DNA from: Gelidibacter pelagius
GTDB taxonomy: Bacteria > Bacteroidota > Bacteroidia > Flavobacteriales > Flavobacteriaceae
Assembly (NCBI RefSeq): GCF_017581925.1
Contig: NZ_JAGEVG010000010.1
Span: 62,001 to 126,000 of the forward strand
Length of the DNA stretch: 64,000 nt
Direction of reading: 5' to 3'
Shown here: in pieces, positions 36,435 through 44,923 of the stretch
Layout: every line of letters begins with the position of its first letter
How positions within the stretch are numbered: position 1 is the first letter of the stretch
The notes under the pieces: generated by a model
The model's database searches: none
Told to the model about the DNA's origin: nothing
The model's input: the letters and a program-made list of their open reading frames with translations, nothing else
Position numbers and translations under genes: made by a program

Positions 36435-38024
36435 TTACTTCATGATACGTGTCAATTGGAAAAATTTCTGGTAGCTTTCCGGAATCGTATTGATGTCCAA
36501 CAGAGAATTTGGTTCCATATATGGATAAATCTCGTCGTAGGTTTTCACATCGTACAGACCAACCCTTTTGCTAATATGGTTACGTGTCAATTCACTTGGA
36601 TCATTTAAACCTGCTGCAGCAACAAGTTCCAAAAAGCTATGTATTGTAGCCTCATGATATCTCTTGGCTCTTGGCCATTTATCTTCTACAACCAATCCTT
36701 TTACTAAAGATGCATTTTGAGTGGCAACTCCCGTCGGACAGGTGTTCAGGTTACATTGTAAAGCTTGGATACATCCTACGGCCAACATCATGGCTCTTGC
36801 ACTATTGCAACCATCTGCACCAAGTGCTATGGCTCTGGCCATGTGGAATCCTGTAATGATTTTTCCGGCTACAATAAGTTTGATTTCTTTTCTTAATCCG
36901 AAACCGACCAAGGTGTCGTGAACAAAAATGAGTCCTTCACGAAGTGGCATTCCCATTGAGTTCGAAAATTCCACTGGAGCAGCACCTGTACCTCCTTCAC
37001 CACCATCAATAGTGATAAAGTCAGGGGTTATACCGGTGTAAATCATCGCCTCACAAAAATCCATGAATTCTTGTTTTCTTCCTAAACACAATTTGAATCC
37101 AATCGGTTTTCCGTCACTTAAATCTCTAAGGCGCTTGATGAAATGCATAAACTGAATAGGATCTGCAAAAGCAGTATGCGACGGTGGTGAATGGACGGCA
37201 ATTCCAGGCTTTACGTGTCTTATTCGGGCTATTTCTTCGGTGTTTTTTGCAGCTGGCAATATCCCTCCATGGCCAGGTTTCGCACCTTGAGATAGTTTTA
37301 TTTCAATCAATTTTACTTGAGGTCTCGTGGCATTCTCTCTAAAGGTAACGTCATTAAACGTACCATCATCATTTCGGCACCCGAAATAACCTGTTCCAAT
37401 TTGCCAGATAAGGTCACCGCCATGCTCTAAGTGGTAATCACTGATTCCACCTTCACCAGTATTATGGGCAAAATGACCCATTTTGGCACCTTTGTTCATT
37501 GCGAGAACCGCATTCTTACTCAATGAGCCAAAACTCATGGCAGATATATTCAATAAACTTGAAGAATAAGGTTGTTTACAGTCTTTACCACCAATCAATA
37601 GTCTCGGAAATTCTCCAATTTCTTTCGGGTTCTGCTTTGCGTACATGGAGTGTTCTAGCCATTCATAACCTGAGTGGTAGAGGTCCATTTGCGTCCCGAA
37701 AGGTTCAGTGTCAGTTTGACCTTTTGCTCTTCGATATATCAATGATCTTAAGATACGATTTAAGGGTCTGCCTTCGGTATCGGTCTCAACAAAATATTGC
37801 ATGATTTCAGGACGAATAGACTCAAGCATATATCGAGCCCGCCCAATTAAAGGGAAGTTTCTTCGGATGGTATGACTCGTTTGAAAGATATCAAAAACAC
37901 CCAACATTATTAATGGAATGATGATAACAAAAGCCCATAAGATAGGGCTCCATAATAGAGCGATTCCAATGATTGCTACTACTACGATAACAGAAATTAA
38001 AATAAATTGTTCGCGAACTTTCAT
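36435..38024 (-). CDS. Membrane-anchored FMN-binding glutamate-synthase-like protein
   Basis: 529 residues. Two hydrophobic helices at the N-terminus (about 8-45: ILISVIVVVAIIGIALLW and ILWAFVIIIPLIMLGVF) precede a FMN/Fe-S domain homologous to the synthase domain of glutamate synthase: NISAMSFGSLSKNAVLAMNKGAK, GEGGISDYHLEHGGDLIWQIGTGYFG, KLSQGAKPGHGGILPAAK, DGGEGGTGAAP, and the iron-sulfur Cys cluster in CIQALQCNLNTCPTGVATQ. There is no glutaminase domain, so it is not a complete GOGAT. The physiological substrate is unknown; the membrane anchor suggests coupling to a membrane redox partner. Confidence 0.9.
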   Translation of the reverse strand: MKVREQFILISVIVVVAIIGIALLWSPILWAFVIIIPLIMLGVFDIFQTSHTIRRNFPLIGRARYMLESIRPEIMQYFVETDTEGRPLNRILRSLIYRRAKGQTDTEPFGTQMDLYHSGYEWLEHSMYAKQNPKEIGEFPRLLIGGKDCKQPYSSSLLNISAMSFGSLSKNAVLAMNKGAKMGHFAHNTGEGGISDYHLEHGGDLIWQIGTGYFGCRNDDGTFNDVTFRENATRPQVKLIEIKLSQGAKPGHGGILPAAKNTEEIARIRHVKPGIAVHSPPSHTAFADPIQFMHFIKRLRDLSDGKPIGFKLCLGRKQEFMDFCEAMIYTGITPDFITIDGGEGGTGAAPVEFSNSMGMPLREGLIFVHDTLVGFGLRKEIKLIVAGKIITGFHMARAIALGADGCNSARAMMLAVGCIQALQCNLNTCPTGVATQNASLVKGLVVEDKWPRAKRYHEATIHSFLELVAAAGLNDPSELTRNHISKRVGLYDVKTYDEIYPYMEPNSLLDINTIPESYQKFFQLTRIMK

Positions 38025-38545
38025 CTCTTAAATGGATTTAAAATGCAAATATACTATTACAAAATCGGATTGCATACTAAAACGAAATAGTTTAAATAAA
38101 TTTCTGTATCATTTAATTCAATACGTGAAAGTGGCGTTGAAAAAACGCTCTTTTTATAATGATTTTAAATAATAATTGAAGTACGAAAAGTTGTATTATA
38201 AAATAAAAGATATCAAGTTTTTTAAGATTGATTTACGGAGTTTTGAAGGGAGATAAAAGTGAGTCATTCAGAAGCTTTTAAATCCTTAGAGGAACTTAAA
38301 TCAGCAGTAAAAAAAGAAGAAGAACGTCTCGAAGAGCAAACACCTCTTTAAAAAGAAAAGTAACTGGTATCACATTTATAAAACTTTGCTGAATATCCAC
38401 AGGTTTGTCATTTCTGGAATTTATCTTTACAGAATTAAAATCGGCTTCAAACTTTGTTGAGCGTAAATTTTATCCTCAATCTGATTTCATTTGAATAAGC
38501 TTTAATTTAATTATAATAATCAAATTTTAAAATTTATCAAAAGAT
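38025..38545. other. 521-bp intergenic region upstream of the MFS gene
   Basis: The genes on its two sides diverge. AT-rich; it contains a possible 30-codon frame at 38259 and must contain promoters for both flanking genes. No other structure recognised. Confidence 0.5.
38259..38351 (+). CDS. Possible 30-residue protein or gene remnant
   Basis: GTG start preceded by GAAGGGAGATAAAA, a plausible ribosome binding site in an otherwise SD-poor genome. The peptide (SHSEAFKSLEELKSAVKKEE, ending ERLEEQTPL) is highly charged and would form an amphipathic helix. It could be a real small protein, the broken 5' end of a lost gene, or chance. There is no independent support. Confidence 0.25.
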   Translation: MSHSEAFKSLEELKSAVKKEEERLEEQTPL

Positions 38546-39712
38546 TTGACGACATCAAAACTTTCAAACTCAGTCCTGTATCTCATGAGCTTTTCTGCAG
38601 GTCTGGTGGTAGCCAACTTGTATTATAATCAACCTCTTTTAAATCTTATTTCTGAGACCTTTGGCGTTACGGAAGCTGCAGTAAGCAATGTGGCCTTAGC
38701 AACACAATTGGGTTATGCGTTTGGTTTATTGTTTATAATCCCTTTGGGAGATAAGCTTTCCAATCATAAAATCCTTCAATTTGATTTCATCCTCATGATT
38801 ATTGCACTTGTTGCGGCGGGAATGTCCCAAACATTATTTGCCTTGGTGATCAGCAGTTTCTTTATAGGGTTTACTTCGGCAATTCCGCAGTTGTTTGTTC
38901 CAATGGCAGCTCAAATGTCTGATGAAAAGGGGAGAGGCCGTGCTATTGGTATCGTCATGAGCGGATTGTTGATTGGGATTTTGGGCAGTCGTATTGTCAG
39001 TGGTTTTATTGGCGACATGTATGGTTGGCGTGTCATGTATTATGCGGCCACAGTTTTGATGGTAATCTTGTTTATCATTTTAAGATGGAAGCTCCCTAAT
39101 TTGAAACCAAATTATAATGGAAGCTATGGCAATTTAATGCTATCGCTTTGGCATTATTTTAAAACAGAACCGTCATTGCGTTTAGCCGCTTTAAGAGGCG
39201 CATTGGGCTTTGCTGGTTTAAGTGCTTTTTGGACGACTTTGGTTTTTCTAATGGAAGATTCTTTTGGCTATGGCAGTACGATTGCTGGAGCTTTTGGAGT
39301 ATTTGGAATAGCCGGAGCTCTCGGCGCCACAGTGGTTGGTAAATTGAACGATAAGATCAGTAAAAATAAGATCATTCTTTATTCGGCGATTTTGCTCGTT
39401 GTCTCTTGGTTGATTTTCCTGATCTCTGCCGAATCCATTATCGGACTGATTTTGGGGGTTGTTTTGGTGGATTTAGGATTACAGGCGCTGCACATTACCA
39501 ATCAAAACATTATTTTCTCTAAAAACCCTGAAGCTCGAAACCGTGTCAACACCATCTATATGGTCGGATTTTTTATAGGTGGTGCTATAGGAACCACATT
39601 GGGCGCGATAGCGTGGCAACACCTGGGGTGGACGGGAGTAAGTTGGTTGGGCATAGGTCTATCTGTATTAATATTAATAGTGCATCTATTTTTTAGAAAA
39701 AAAACAATATAA
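38546..39712 (+). CDS. MFS transporter (drug/arabinose-efflux type)
   Basis: 388 residues, 12 predicted helices. The start is a TTG (38546): an in-frame stop lies six codons upstream and the next ATG is inside helix 1. Family marks: YYNQPLLNLISETFGV in helix 1-loop, GDKLSNHKILQFDF in loop 2-3, PMAAQMSDEKGRGRAIGIVMSG (helix 4-5), and the C-terminal half with KLNDKISKNKI. Probably a proton-driven exporter; substrate unknown. First gene of a long plus-strand run, 6 bp before the DsrE-like gene. Confidence 0.92.
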   Translation: MTTSKLSNSVLYLMSFSAGLVVANLYYNQPLLNLISETFGVTEAAVSNVALATQLGYAFGLLFIIPLGDKLSNHKILQFDFILMIIALVAAGMSQTLFALVISSFFIGFTSAIPQLFVPMAAQMSDEKGRGRAIGIVMSGLLIGILGSRIVSGFIGDMYGWRVMYYAATVLMVILFIILRWKLPNLKPNYNGSYGNLMLSLWHYFKTEPSLRLAALRGALGFAGLSAFWTTLVFLMEDSFGYGSTIAGAFGVFGIAGALGATVVGKLNDKISKNKIILYSAILLVVSWLIFLISAESIIGLILGVVLVDLGLQALHITNQNIIFSKNPEARNRVNTIYMVGFFIGGAIGTTLGAIAWQHLGWTGVSWLGIGLSVLILIVHLFFRKKTI

Positions 39713-39718
39713 AAATAT

Positions 39719-40258
39719 ATGAAAACTACACTTAAATTGCTCGTCGTTCTAATGGCACTGAGTTTCCAAAATACACTGAACGCACAAGATTGGGAAACAC
39801 CAATTATTGAAGGTTACGGTAAAATTGTCCATTATGACGAGGCACTGAATAAGCCAGATCCAACCAAAGAATACAAAATAATTTTCCATATCAAGGACGG
39901 AAAGGAGCGCGAGAACGTTAACGAAGGCCTTTGGAAAATAGCAAGGCTCATTAATCTTATGGGCAGTTATAAGGTGTCTCAAGAGAATTTGAAAATTGTT
40001 GCCATCATCAGCGGAACCGCAACACCTTTTGTGGTAACAGACAGGGAACATCAAAAGAGAGAACAAAGGATCAACCCAAATCTGGATTTGTTAAGTAAAT
40101 TAAAACAGCATAACGTAAAAATTTTAGTTTGCGGACAGGCTTTGGGGAAACATAAAATAGATCCAGCTAAAGATCTCAATCCTTATATTGAGATTACGAC
40201 ATCCTCTCTCGTGGCGCTCCCCAGTTATCAAATGGAAGGCTATGTCCCTATGTTTTAG
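39719..40258 (+). CDS. Secreted DsrE-family protein
   Basis: 179 residues. MKTTLKLLVVLMALSFQNTLNAQ is a Sec signal. The mature part has the DsrE/YchN alpha/beta pattern: EYKIIFHIKDG, GLWKIARLINLMGSYKVSQEN, LKIVAIISGTATPFV, LLSKLKQHNVKILVCGQALG. The single Cys in ILVCGQA is at the place of the DsrE active-site Cys. Periplasmic DsrE proteins are linked to sulfur trafficking in some bacteria; the role here is unknown. Coupled to the MFS gene by a 6-bp gap. Confidence 0.85.
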   Translation: MKTTLKLLVVLMALSFQNTLNAQDWETPIIEGYGKIVHYDEALNKPDPTKEYKIIFHIKDGKERENVNEGLWKIARLINLMGSYKVSQENLKIVAIISGTATPFVVTDREHQKREQRINPNLDLLSKLKQHNVKILVCGQALGKHKIDPAKDLNPYIEITTSSLVALPSYQMEGYVPMF

Positions 40259-40309
40259 TTGCTTTGCGTAAGCATCGTTTTGAAAATTATAACAAAACTT
40301 TAATAAAAA

Positions 40310-40333
40310 TTAGTTCGTAATGTTGTGAACTAA
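40310..40333. promoter_or_regulatory. Palindromic operator, site 1 (upstream of GbsR/MarR gene)
   Basis: TTAGTTC (40310-40316) and GAACTAA (40327-40333) are perfect 7-bp inverted arms with the spacer GTAATGTTGT. The palindrome ends 3 bp before TATATTTA (40337-40344), which differs from TAnnTTTG only in the last base. It is 25 bp before the regulator's ATG, so autoregulation is likely. See the twin at 40895. Confidence 0.75.
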
Positions 40334-40358
40334 GCGTATATTTAGGAAAAAGTTAGAA

Positions 40359-40844
40359 ATGGCACTTTCAAAAGAGAAACTAAAATTGATTGAAGAGATA
40401 GGTCTTCGTTTGGAAACAAGATTACAAATTGCACCTTTAGCAGCTCGAATATATGCTTTATTGACGTTGTCATCTTATGATGGCTTGACCTTTGAGGAGA
40501 TTCGTGAGATTATTGGTTCGAGTAAAAGCTCGACATCGGTGAATTTGAATGTACTTACACAATTAAAGCATATTGAATATTACACGAAATCAGGTGACAG
40601 GAAACGTTACTTCCGCGTGACTAAATATTTTCAGTTGACAACTTTAGAAGCGTATTTGGAATCTTTGGATAATGAGATGACCTTGGTTGAAAAAATCAAT
40701 GCTTATAATAAAGTGCATTTTCCGGAGAAATTTACAAATGAAAAATCCTTGGGAGATATTACGACAGATTACTTAAGAAAGATGCAAGCGCTTGTTGCAA
40801 TTACAATTGAAAAAATCAAGACACATCAAATTTCAGAAGAATGA
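40359..40844 (+). CDS. GbsR/MarR-family transcriptional regulator
   Basis: 161 residues. A winged helix of the GbsR type: EEIGLRLETRLQIAPLAARIYALLTLSS, then GLTFEEIREIIGSSKSSTSVNLNVLTQ as recognition helix, and the wing KHIEYYTKSGDRKRYFRVT. The C-terminal helices form the dimer and effector part. GbsR of Bacillus senses choline to control glycine-betaine genes; flavobacterial members mostly sit next to efflux systems. Twin palindromes before this gene and before the META gene are its probable operators. The nearest pump is the upstream MFS gene. Confidence 0.9.
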   Translation: MALSKEKLKLIEEIGLRLETRLQIAPLAARIYALLTLSSYDGLTFEEIREIIGSSKSSTSVNLNVLTQLKHIEYYTKSGDRKRYFRVTKYFQLTTLEAYLESLDNEMTLVEKINAYNKVHFPEKFTNEKSLGDITTDYLRKMQALVAITIEKIKTHQISEE

Positions 40845-41166
40845 TTTATCGTTAAATATTTAAAGATAGAACTTTAACAATAGTTTACAATTATTTAGTT
40901 CGCAATGTTATGAACTAATCTTAAATTTGTTGTTGATCTATGACTTTGAATTATGGATCATCAATCAGACATTGGGTCAAAGAAAATGGTTAGAGATACA
41001 GTGTTTTTCGATGAAGTTAAATAACTCTTAATATTTAATGGTTATTTACAAGGAGGTATGATTGTTGAAAAGTAACGGATTATTCTTAAATGAATAACCA
41101 ACATATCCAATAGGCGTAGCCGCAAAAGAATAAAAAACAAAATTGAATTAACTTAAAAACAAAACA
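40845..41166. other. 322-bp control region upstream of the META-domain gene
   Basis: Contains operator site 2 and its promoter near the start, leaving an untranslated leader of about 230 nt. Inside the leader AAGGAGGT (41050-41057) touches an ATG that opens only a five-codon frame. I see no riboswitch class that I can name. Confidence 0.5.
40895..40929 (+). promoter_or_regulatory. Palindromic operator, site 2, with promoter
   Basis: TTAGTTC (40895-40901), spacer GCAATGTTAT, GAACTAA (40912-40918), then 3 bp and the consensus -7 box TAAATTTG (40922-40929). Arms, 10-bp spacer length and the 3-bp distance to the -7 box are identical to site 1; the spacers match at 8 of 10 positions. The palindrome covers where a -33 element would be, so binding should repress. 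Confidence 0.75.
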
Positions 41167-42018
41167 ATGAAAATTAAAATTGTCACATTAGCTCTTATAG
41201 CTTTCACAGTCATGAGCTGTAATACCGGAAAAAAGTCAAATTCCAATTCTGAAACTTCAGAAGACGATGCTGAAATGACCACCCCTGAAAATACGAATGA
41301 TGTGCAGTCCATCGAAAACACAAAATGGATCATCACCACCTTGGAGGGGCAGGATATGTCAGATCGAGAAAAGAATGGACAGATTATTTACTTCACATTA
41401 AATTCAGAAGAGAATACCGTTCATGGGTTTTCAGGATGTAACACGTTCATGGGGACGTATACCATAGAAGAGGGCAATCGGATTTCATTTTCTCAATTGG
41501 GATCAACCCGAATGGCTTGTCCAGATGCAAAAATTAATGAATCGCAAATATTGAGCATTTTTGAAAATGCTGATAATTTCACTATTTCCGACGGTAAATT
41601 GGCTCTAAATAAAGCAAAGAGAGCGCCATTGGCAGAATTTAAAAAAGGAGAGATGGACCTTGAGCCGATTGTTGAGAAATATTGGAAGTTGAAAACCTTG
41701 GAAGGTCAGGACATCAAAATGGCAGATAACCAAGAACAGGAAATCTATTTCAGATTACAGTCTCAGGGGAACCGAGTCACTGGATTTGCAGGTTGTAACA
41801 CGATTAATGGAGAATATACTTTGGAAGAAGGAAATCGTATTCGCTTTAAAGGCATGTTGACCACTTTAAAAGCCTGTCCAGATGTAGATGTCAATGAATC
41901 GGAGTTTCTAAAAATCTTTGAACTTGCAGACAACTATACCATTGTAGATGACGTGTTGAGTTTAAACGTCGGTAGAAGAGCGCCTTTGGCAGTATTTGAA
42001 GCCGTTTATTTCGACTAA
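41167..42018 (+). CDS. Lipoprotein with two META (HslJ-like) domains
   Basis: 283 residues. MKIKIVTLALIAFTVMSC gives a lipoprotein. An acidic Ser/Asn/Glu linker precedes two tandem META domains: the first about 45-150 (ENTKWIITTLEGQDM, then HGFSGCNTFMGTYTIEEGN and RMACPD), the second about 170-280 (KYWKLKTLEGQDIKM, then TGFAGCNTINGEYTLEEGNR and LKACPD). The copies are about 40-50 percent alike by eye, so a domain duplication is evident. META/HslJ proteins are heat- or stress-induced. Probably controlled by the GbsR/MarR regulator through site 2. Confidence 0.9.
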   Translation: MKIKIVTLALIAFTVMSCNTGKKSNSNSETSEDDAEMTTPENTNDVQSIENTKWIITTLEGQDMSDREKNGQIIYFTLNSEENTVHGFSGCNTFMGTYTIEEGNRISFSQLGSTRMACPDAKINESQILSIFENADNFTISDGKLALNKAKRAPLAEFKKGEMDLEPIVEKYWKLKTLEGQDIKMADNQEQEIYFRLQSQGNRVTGFAGCNTINGEYTLEEGNRIRFKGMLTTLKACPDVDVNESEFLKIFELADNYTIVDDVLSLNVGRRAPLAVFEAVYFD

Positions 42019-42113
42019 TCTTATGCATAGAAATAATGCCTCTGATTTTTGACTATAAATTATCCAAGGCAATTTGAAATTATATATTTATTAATCAATT
42101 TAAAACTTGAAAA

Positions 42114-43187
42114 ATGAACACAACCTTAAAAAAGCTTAAAGACATCAGTTCGGAAAACTGTATTACCATCATCATGAATTCCCACCGAACGAAGCCTGAT
42201 TACCTTAAAGACGAATTAGTCCTTAAAAATCATATCAAAGAAGTTGAAACAAGACTTCTTGCAGATACGACGAAAAAGGATGCAACAAAATTAATTGACA
42301 AATTGCACGCCCTTGCCGCAGACATTGATCACAGTCGTAATTTGGACAGCTTATTACTTTTTGTAAATCATGATGTTGCCGAATTCTCAAGGTTGCCCAT
42401 AAAAGTTGTAGATCGTGTGATTATCGATAACACCTTTGCTACAAGAGATTTAGTGCGGTCTATTCACGCTGAATCCCACTATTACTTATTGGTTTTGAGT
42501 CAGGATAAAGCACGCTTAATTGAGGCATTGAATGACAAGGTCGTTAAAGAATTTGGATCACCATTTCCTATGGAAAACCAACAATCCTTTGCCAAAAACA
42601 AAACGCAAGCAGCTACTGCATCGCGACAGTCAAGTTTGATCGGTGAGTTTTTCAATCAAGTGGATAAAGAAGTGAACAGTATTAGAAAACAAAATCCACT
42701 TCCAGTTTTAATTTCCACCGTTGAAGAAAATTATTCTGAATATTTAAAAGTCGCCGATGAAAAGCAGAGTATTTACGATACGTATTTAAACAAAAATAGA
42801 ATGGCTGAAAAAGATCACGCCATCGTTTCAGAAGCTTACAAGATCATTGAAACCTACAATACCAAAAGAAATAATGACCGAAAAGCAGAATTGCTAAAAG
42901 CGGTCTCTGAGAATAAATTCTTAAGTGATACAAATGATATTTGGAGAGCTATTTCCCAAGGAAAAATTCAAACGCTTTTCATTGAACAAGGTTTATTTCA
43001 ACCAGCAATTTTAGAAGATGATAAAATTGTTTATGTATCCGAAGATCATAGAACCGACAAAGATGTCATAGACGATATTTATGATGAGATGATTGAGATG
43101 AATATGGATTTTGGAGGTGATGTTGTTTTCCTTCCAAAAGGAGAATTAGATAAATTCAACGGATTTGGTGCCGTAACACGCTACTAA
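42114..43187 (+). CDS. Bacterial archaeo-eukaryotic release-factor-like protein (baeRF3 type)
   Basis: 357 residues, cytoplasmic. Three parts can be seen: N-terminal domain (about 1-125, CITIIMNSHRTKPDYLKDEL ... LLLFVNHDVAEFSRLP), middle domain (about 130-250, HYYLLVLSQDKARLIEALND), and a C-terminal alpha/beta domain (about 255-357, ENKFLSDTNDIWRAISQGKI then LFIEQGLFQPAI and GGDVVFLPKGEL). This is the architecture of eRF1/Pelota-like proteins. There is no GGQ motif, so it should not release peptides. Family baeRF3 and the related hibernation factor Balon bind ribosomes; a similar stress role is an inference. Confidence 0.8.
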   Translation: MNTTLKKLKDISSENCITIIMNSHRTKPDYLKDELVLKNHIKEVETRLLADTTKKDATKLIDKLHALAADIDHSRNLDSLLLFVNHDVAEFSRLPIKVVDRVIIDNTFATRDLVRSIHAESHYYLLVLSQDKARLIEALNDKVVKEFGSPFPMENQQSFAKNKTQAATASRQSSLIGEFFNQVDKEVNSIRKQNPLPVLISTVEENYSEYLKVADEKQSIYDTYLNKNRMAEKDHAIVSEAYKIIETYNTKRNNDRKAELLKAVSENKFLSDTNDIWRAISQGKIQTLFIEQGLFQPAILEDDKIVYVSEDHRTDKDVIDDIYDEMIEMNMDFGGDVVFLPKGELDKFNGFGAVTRY

Positions 43188-43536
43188 AAGTTCTTGCATA
43201 TTAGAATAAACATTGGTTATTAGTAAGTTTTTTAGCTAATGCCTATTTATTTTGGTTGTAGTGTCTCTCGAGAACTGTTTTCGATATTGAAATTCTTTAG
43301 TTGATCATTAACAACAAAAAGTTGACATAACCTTTCAAAGCAAAGCAAATAATGTATGGGATTTTGAAAACAGCATCTTACTTTTTAGCAATTTCTTATA
43401 GAAGAATTCTTGGCAATTTAATTTAAACGCTAATTGTCTGTGAGTTAGTTACAATCAAGTCTTTGTTCTATGTTCTATAAGCGTAGCGATCTTGATTCTA
43501 CATCAAAAAAATGATTAATATTTAAATACTTTTAAA
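43188..43536. other. 349-bp intergenic region, nothing recognised
   Basis: AT-rich, no reading frame of note, no clear hairpin with T-run, no promoter that stands out. It separates the baeRF-like gene from the SDR gene and presumably carries a terminator or promoter I cannot identify. Confidence 0.4.
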
Positions 43537-44349
43537 ATGGATGTTCAAAAAAAATATATAGTAATTACTGGAGGAGCTGGAGGCATAGGACAAGCATGTG
43601 CTCAAGTTTTTAAGGATCAACCAATAATTCTAACTGATTATTCACAAGATCAAGTTGATAAAGCCGTCGAAACTTTGTTAAAAGAAGGTTTTGATGTGTC
43701 AGGAATTTCTTGTGATATTACCGATAAAATAGATATAGATAAGCTTACCAAATTTGTTTCCAACAAAGGTGCACTAAAAGCATTGATACATACTGCTGGA
43801 GTAAGTGGAACAGTTAAAGACCTCAAAAAAGTGTATACCATCGATTTGATTGCTACAGAGCTTTTAGTCGATGCCTTTTATGAGCTTGCCGAAAAAGATT
43901 CGGTAGCTGTATTGCTTTCTTCTATGATGGCGCATGCTGTTCCTGCAAACTCTGAGTATGATGAAGCGCTTATCAATCCGCAAGCAACAGAATCCTTTGA
44001 TATTGTAAGTAAGTTTGTGGATGGTTCTTCAGATACGATGTACAATTTCGCAAAACGAGGTGTTCATTTGCTCACCCATAAAAACGCGAGTAAGTGGGGC
44101 GGGAAAGGTGCGCGAATCGTAACCGTTTCTCCTGGAGTCATTGAAACTCCAATGGCATTGAAAGCAGCTGCAGAACATCCTGAACGAATGGAAAAGATAA
44201 AACAGGCGACACCTTTAAAACGTAACGGTCAACCTGAAGATGTTGCTGGAGTTGTTCATTTTTTAACCACTGATGCCGCCAGTTTTATTACTGGTACTGA
44301 TATTTTAGTGGATGGTGGGGTTATTCAGAACATTAAAAAAATGGGATAG
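43537..44349 (+). CDS. Short-chain dehydrogenase/reductase
   Basis: 270 residues. Cofactor loop TGGAGGIGQA at residues 10-19, HTAGVSG in place of NNAG, the catalytic Tyr/Lys in YNFAKRGVHLL, SPGVIETPMALKA, and the C-terminal FITGTDILVDGG. A longer than usual insert between the catalytic Ser (LLSSMMAH) and Tyr (about 50 residues: AVPANSEYDEALINPQATES) may shape the substrate pocket. Substrate unknown; the first of three SDRs in this plus-strand run. Confidence 0.9.
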   Translation: MDVQKKYIVITGGAGGIGQACAQVFKDQPIILTDYSQDQVDKAVETLLKEGFDVSGISCDITDKIDIDKLTKFVSNKGALKALIHTAGVSGTVKDLKKVYTIDLIATELLVDAFYELAEKDSVAVLLSSMMAHAVPANSEYDEALINPQATESFDIVSKFVDGSSDTMYNFAKRGVHLLTHKNASKWGGKGARIVTVSPGVIETPMALKAAAEHPERMEKIKQATPLKRNGQPEDVAGVVHFLTTDAASFITGTDILVDGGVIQNIKKMG

Positions 44350-44372
44350 AATCTGTGTGATTAAAAAACATC

Positions 44373-44897
44373 GTGATGGAACACAATACATCGATATGGA
44401 CTATTGGACATTCAACCAGAACTTTTGAAGAGTTTTCGGAGTTGCTCAAGAATGATGAGATAGCACTGCTTATCGATGTACGACGCTTCCCAGGTTCGCG
44501 AAAATTTCCGCAGTTTAATACAGAAACCCTCGAATCCGCTTTACTTGAAAATGGAATTGAGTATAAACATATAGAAGCTTTGGGTGGACGACGCAAAGCT
44601 TCCCAAGACTCTAAAAACACCGTATGGAATCACCCGTCCTTCAGAGGTTATGCCGATTATATGGAAACTTCTGAATTTAAGGATGCTTTCAAAACATTGG
44701 AGTCCTTGGCTTCTGAAAAAAGATGTGCCATGATGTGTTCTGAAGCCGTTTGGTGGCGTTGTCATCGTTCAATGATTTCAGATCAATTAAAAGCAAATGG
44801 TTGGAAAGTCATTCATATTATGGGAGAAAACCAGCATCAAGAGCACCCATACACAAAACCGGCAAAAGTAGAAGATGGGCAACTGTCCTATCATTAA
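44373..44897 (+). CDS. DUF488 domain protein
   Basis: 174 residues. IWTIGHSTRTFEEFSELL at the N-terminus, LLIDVRRFPGSRKFPQFN, the EALGGRRKAS loop, and the conserved Cys pair CSEAVWWRCHRSMISD. This is the standard DUF488 family, found widely in bacteria and likely nucleic-acid related by its conserved CxE...CHR pattern, but without proven function. It lies 23 bp after the SDR gene and 26 bp before the epimerase-like gene, in one operon. Confidence 0.92.
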   Translation: MMEHNTSIWTIGHSTRTFEEFSELLKNDEIALLIDVRRFPGSRKFPQFNTETLESALLENGIEYKHIEALGGRRKASQDSKNTVWNHPSFRGYADYMETSEFKDAFKTLESLASEKRCAMMCSEAVWWRCHRSMISDQLKANGWKVIHIMGENQHQEHPYTKPAKVEDGQLSYH

Positions 44898-44923
44898 ATA
44901 ATAATTATGTCAATTAACGCCTC

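Noticed and set aside
41050-41075. AAGGAGGT followed at once by ATG
   Set aside because: The frame is only five codons, the spacing between the SD-like sequence and ATG is zero, and this group rarely uses SD sites. It could still be part of a leader, but there is no support.
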